Shown piece after piece: positions 5,425-7,901 of a DNA stretch of 7,901 nucleotides. Below the pieces are notes generated by a model that was given only the letters and a program-made list of their open reading frames with translations, had not been told where the DNA came from and made no database searches. The stretch covers positions 1 through 7,901 of the forward strand of contig DBVQ01000095.1 in the NCBI GenBank assembly GCA_002308155.1, written 5' to 3'. The position numbers and the translations under genes are program-made. This DNA comes from Christensenella sp. UBA1260 (lineage in GTDB: Bacteria > Bacillota > Clostridia > Christensenellales > CAG-917). Positions within the stretch are counted from its first letter, which is position 1; each line of letters opens with the position of its first letter.

Positions 5425-7719
5425 TCAGGCACAAAAAAGTCGCATGGCAAGCACGGTGCAATCGTCCTCCGCACCCTCTTCAACCGCGCGTTTCAAGAGC
5501 TCGTTTGCAAGCGTTTGAGGGTTTGAGGTGCTCACGCAATCTATGGCATCAACGACGCCCTTTGTGTCAAGCGTGTCAAACACGCCGTCGCTCATCATGA
5601 GCACCATATCGCCGTCGTATAGTTGGAAGCGCAAAGTGGTCGGCTCGGGGCTGTCAACAATGCCTGCGGGAGGGGACGAACAAGCCACTGCTTCCACGCT
5701 GTCGTGCCGTATGATAAACGACGTTGCAGAACCAAGTTTTATGACATCTAACCCACCGGATTTCGTATCAACAACCGAAATATCAAGGCTTGAAAAGTTG
5801 CCGTCAAGGCTGATTTTCAAGAGCCGATTGACAAGGCTCAGCACTATGTCATTTGCAAGCCCAGCGCGGTAAAAACTTTCCACCAAATTGACTGCGTCAA
5901 GGCTTGCGGATTTTGCCTTTTCGCCGCTCCCCATACCGTCGCAAATCGCAAAAAGGCGGCTTGTCCGCGTCACGTTTTGTATCGTTCTGCTGTCCCCCGA
6001 GACGTCCTCGCCCGAGCGCATACGTTCGGCAATTCCATAGGCGACTTCATAGGCGGGCGCGGGTTCAAGATAGACGGATTTTTCATTGCCTCTATCTCCG
6101 ATTTTGACGACTTCAAGCTTTGTTCTCAAAACTTTTGACACGGCTTTTGCGATTATCTGCTTTTCGGCATCCTTTGCGCGCACTATGAGCGTTGCATTCA
6201 AATCCCCTTCCCGTCCTGACACAACAACATCGCTTGCCACAACGTTATGACGCAATAGTTCTGCGCGTATGCTCTCCACTTCGTCGCTGAAAAAGCTGAC
6301 AGGAGAGCCAAGTTCCTGCGCAAGTGCGTCCAAAACAAGCGCAACTCCCGCAAATTGCTCGCTCATCATCGCTTTTTCGCCCAAAACGCCCTCCGCCTGC
6401 TCACTGCGCTTTCTGTATGCGTCTGCCGAGCTGTTTATGACGGACGCCAGCGAGCGCATTTTGCTGCAACGTGAGGTAATAAACGGCGGCATATCAAGGA
6501 TTGACGTCTTGCCGCGAAGCAGTGCCGCCGTGGTCATTGGCTCAAGTACGCTGTGCGTATCATCGCCGAGTGCGGAAAAACAGGTCGCGGAATCTTCACA
6601 TTTTGCGCAGTAGTTTTTTGCAATCTCTTTTGCTAGACGTTCAGGCGAATAATCACTCTTTGCCGTAGAGATTTTTTCAAGCGTTTTGGACATTTCAAAA
6701 AAGACGTCGCTTGTGTGATAGAGCCTGTTTGCCATATCTCTGCCCCTGCGATTGACTATGCTTGAATAGGCGCGTTTTGAGTCCTTCAAAAACGCACTTC
6801 CCGCGCGTCTTATAAGCGTCCTTGGCACTATAAGTGCCAAAAGTGCACCGGTTGACAGCATAATAAGGCTCTGCCACCCCGCAAGCGGATAGCCCAAGAA
6901 CAGCCAAAACAGAGCCTCCACGGCTATGCTTGCAAGTGCGGACGGTATGCGTGAAAATGGCGAAAACACAACTGCTGCAACGCCTACAACCGTCGCCCAA
7001 CCGACAAGCTCCAAACGCCAAAACTTCAATGCCGCTCCAACGCCTATGAGTATTGCAAAAACAAGAGTACCGCTTGATTTGACGCACGCGGACATGACAA
7101 CGACAGCAAATGCGACGACGAGCGGCAAGAGATAAAACTCGTACACACTCACGCCGCTTAGAGCATAACCGAGCACAACAACCAAAAACCCGCCGCACAT
7201 GAGTTCGTCAAGGGTTGCCGTGCCGAAAACGCGTCTAACAAGCACCGCATACGAGACGATTGAGGAGCAAAACACAATGGTTATCGCAACGACAACGGAC
7301 AAAACAACAAGCAAAATATCGCCTGAAAACAGCACTCCACACACTATGTAAGGCGTCATACCGACAAGCGCACCAAGTGCCACTGCCCACACCGGCACAT
7401 TGCGTTTCAATTTGTAAAACAGCGCGTACACGCCCACAAGTACGAGCGCGGGCGCGAGAGCAAAGAGCAAAACCTGCCAACTGAGCGTAAAAACGTAGCA
7501 CGCAAGCGCATAGCACGGAAGCACAAGCAAAATGTTTTGCCGAGCATACACAAATCCGCAAAACAGCCCGAGTGCGAGCGCGAATCCAAACTTATCAACA
7601 GACGCAAACAAAAAAAGCAGCAAACACTCCGCCACAAACGGCAAAATAGACCTTGGCGACAACTTCAAATTGAAAGCGGGAAAGACCTTCCTCTCCGCAC
7701 GCAAAACAAGACTTTTCAT
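5425..7719 (-). CDS. spoIIE: Stage II sporulation protein E (SpoIIE), membrane-bound PP2C phosphatase
   Basis: A 764-residue protein (B. subtilis SpoIIE is about 830). In the sporulating cell SpoIIE sits at the polar septum and dephosphorylates the anti-anti-sigma factor SpoIIAA, which frees sigma-F in the forespore. Residues about 25-300 form a multi-pass membrane region of some ten hydrophobic segments. A soluble regulatory region follows, with cysteines in CAKCEDSATC (371-380) and C418, a Cys pattern familiar from the SpoIIE family. The C-terminal PP2C domain starts near residue 550 and has SGD (574-576), ICDGMGSGEKA (592-602), KLGSATSFI (661-669), MSDGVFDT (709-716) and EDDCT (751-755), so the metal-binding aspartates are kept. 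The ATG at 7719 is preferred. GGGAG ends only one base before it, too close for a normal Shine-Dalgarno, and TATAAT ends 7 nt before it. An in-frame TTG at 7854 would add 45 residues through the control region. Confidence 0.95.
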   Translation of the reverse strand: MKSLVLRAERKVFPAFNLKLSPRSILPFVAECLLLFLFASVDKFGFALALGLFCGFVYARQNILLVLPCYALACYVFTLSWQVLLFALAPALVLVGVYALFYKLKRNVPVWAVALGALVGMTPYIVCGVLFSGDILLVVLSVVVAITIVFCSSIVSYAVLVRRVFGTATLDELMCGGFLVVVLGYALSGVSVYEFYLLPLVVAFAVVVMSACVKSSGTLVFAILIGVGAALKFWRLELVGWATVVGVAAVVFSPFSRIPSALASIAVEALFWLFLGYPLAGWQSLIMLSTGALLALIVPRTLIRRAGSAFLKDSKRAYSSIVNRRGRDMANRLYHTSDVFFEMSKTLEKISTAKSDYSPERLAKEIAKNYCAKCEDSATCFSALGDDTHSVLEPMTTAALLRGKTSILDMPPFITSRCSKMRSLASVINSSADAYRKRSEQAEGVLGEKAMMSEQFAGVALVLDALAQELGSPVSFFSDEVESIRAELLRHNVVASDVVVSGREGDLNATLIVRAKDAEKQIIAKAVSKVLRTKLEVVKIGDRGNEKSVYLEPAPAYEVAYGIAERMRSGEDVSGDSRTIQNVTRTSRLFAICDGMGSGEKAKSASLDAVNLVESFYRAGLANDIVLSLVNRLLKISLDGNFSSLDISVVDTKSGGLDVIKLGSATSFIIRHDSVEAVACSSPPAGIVDSPEPTTLRFQLYDGDMVLMMSDGVFDTLDTKGVVDAIDCVSTSNPQTLANELLKRAVEEGAEDDCTVLAMRLFCA

Positions 7720-7726
7720 GCTCCCG

Positions 7727-7732
7727 ATTATA
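7727..7732 (-). promoter_or_regulatory. -10 box of the spoIIE promoter
   Basis: Perfect TATAAT on the minus strand, ending 7 nt before the spoIIE ATG, in the same position as the tilS -10 box. No -35 hexamer resembling TTGACA lies 16-18 bp upstream; the place is taken by GC-rich sequence and a palindrome. A weak -35 fits an activator-dependent promoter, as known for spoIIE of B. subtilis, which needs Spo0A. Confidence 0.5.
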
Positions 7733-7745
7733 ATCCACCCCGCCC

Positions 7746-7757
7746 GCAAATATTTGC
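7746..7757. repeat. Perfect 12-bp palindrome GCAAATATTTGC upstream of spoIIE
   Basis: The two halves GCAAAT and ATTTGC are exact reverse complements. The site begins 14 bp upstream of the spoIIE -10 box, about -27 to -38 from the predicted transcript start, so a bound dimer would cover the -35 position. It is a candidate operator; the regulator is unknown. Confidence 0.45.
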
Positions 7758-7830
7758 CATTGAGCACAAACTTTTGTCGCATCCTGTCCGCTTGTGGCGA
7801 TAATATATTTTGCAAAACAAAGAAAAATAA

Positions 7831-7860
7831 AACTGCCAAAACATTGTTTTGCAAACAGTT
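7831..7860. repeat. Nested inverted repeat in the divergent intergenic region
   Basis: The core CAAAACATTGTTTTG (7837-7851) is a perfect 7-bp inverted repeat around one base. It is flanked by AACTG (7831-7835) and CAGTT (7856-7860), which are also reverse complements, with unequal spacers of 1 and 4 nt. It ends on the -35 box of the plus-strand promoter. On the minus strand the stem is followed by TTATTTTTCT, so it could also act as a weak AT-rich terminator for transcription entering from the right. Confidence 0.45.
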
Positions 7861-7887
7861 GACAAAACCATTTTAGGCAATTATAAT
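7859..7887 (+). promoter_or_regulatory. Consensus sigma-A promoter, divergent from spoIIE
   Basis: TTGACA (7859-7864) and TATAAT (7882-7887) match the consensus at all twelve positions and are separated by the optimal 17 bp. Transcription would start near 7894 and run off the right edge. An ATG at 7892 follows the -10 by only 4 nt, so it is an unlikely start codon. The product may be a protein or a stable RNA; tRNA genes lie near spoIIE in B. subtilis, but nothing here identifies it. Confidence 0.75.
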
Positions 7888-7901
7888 GACTATGCTCAAA
7901 A

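Noticed and set aside
7720..7854. A 45-codon upstream extension of spoIIE from a TTG at 7854, including a short hydrophobic stretch.
   Set aside because: There is no ribosome site before the TTG, the extension runs through the -10 box and palindromes, and SpoIIE homologues do not need it. The ATG at 7719 fits better.
1..7901. Search for CRISPR repeats, insertion sequences, phage or defence genes, tRNA or rRNA.
   Set aside because: No repeated spaced units, transposase-like frames or RNA gene structures are visible. The genes are all core chromosomal functions, with no hint of an accessory island.

Overview
The window looks like a chromosomal housekeeping and sporulation locus of an endospore-forming member of the Bacillota, probably Clostridia-like. 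The best reason is a full SpoIIE, the phosphatase that switches on the first forespore sigma factor, followed by tilS and hpt. The order spoIIE ... tilS-hprT is also found in Bacillus subtilis, where yabS and yabT lie in between and ftsH follows. The exact lineage cannot be read from this sequence.

All six genes lie on the minus strand, so transcription runs from high to low coordinates. 7720-7901 is an AT-rich intergenic region. It holds a promoter-like -10 box for spoIIE, several palindromes, and a consensus sigma-A promoter pointing the other way, off the right edge. spoIIE (7719 to 5425) is followed by a stem-loop with a U-rich tail, which overlaps a promoter for tilS. tilS (5355-4036), hpt (3973-3413), cca (3393-2041), rmuC (1992-724) and a PHP-domain phosphoesterase (734 to beyond position 1) then follow with gaps of 62, 19 and 48 bp and a final 11-bp overlap. 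This is the layout of one operon.

The operon groups two tRNA maturation enzymes (TilS lysidine synthetase and the CCA-adding enzyme), a purine salvage enzyme (Hpt), and two nucleic-acid or nucleotide processing proteins (RmuC and the PHP protein). ftsH, the usual neighbour of hpt, is absent from this side.

No mobile element, CRISPR array, tRNA, rRNA or defence module is visible, and I do not see an undescribed multi-gene system. The points most worth a second look are in the control regions. Both spoIIE and tilS have a TATAAT box ending exactly 7 nt before the ATG with no usable Shine-Dalgarno, which suggests leaderless transcripts, whereas the four downstream genes have good Shine-Dalgarno sites. 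The divergent intergenic region carries perfect palindromes and a textbook promoter for an unseen gene or RNA.
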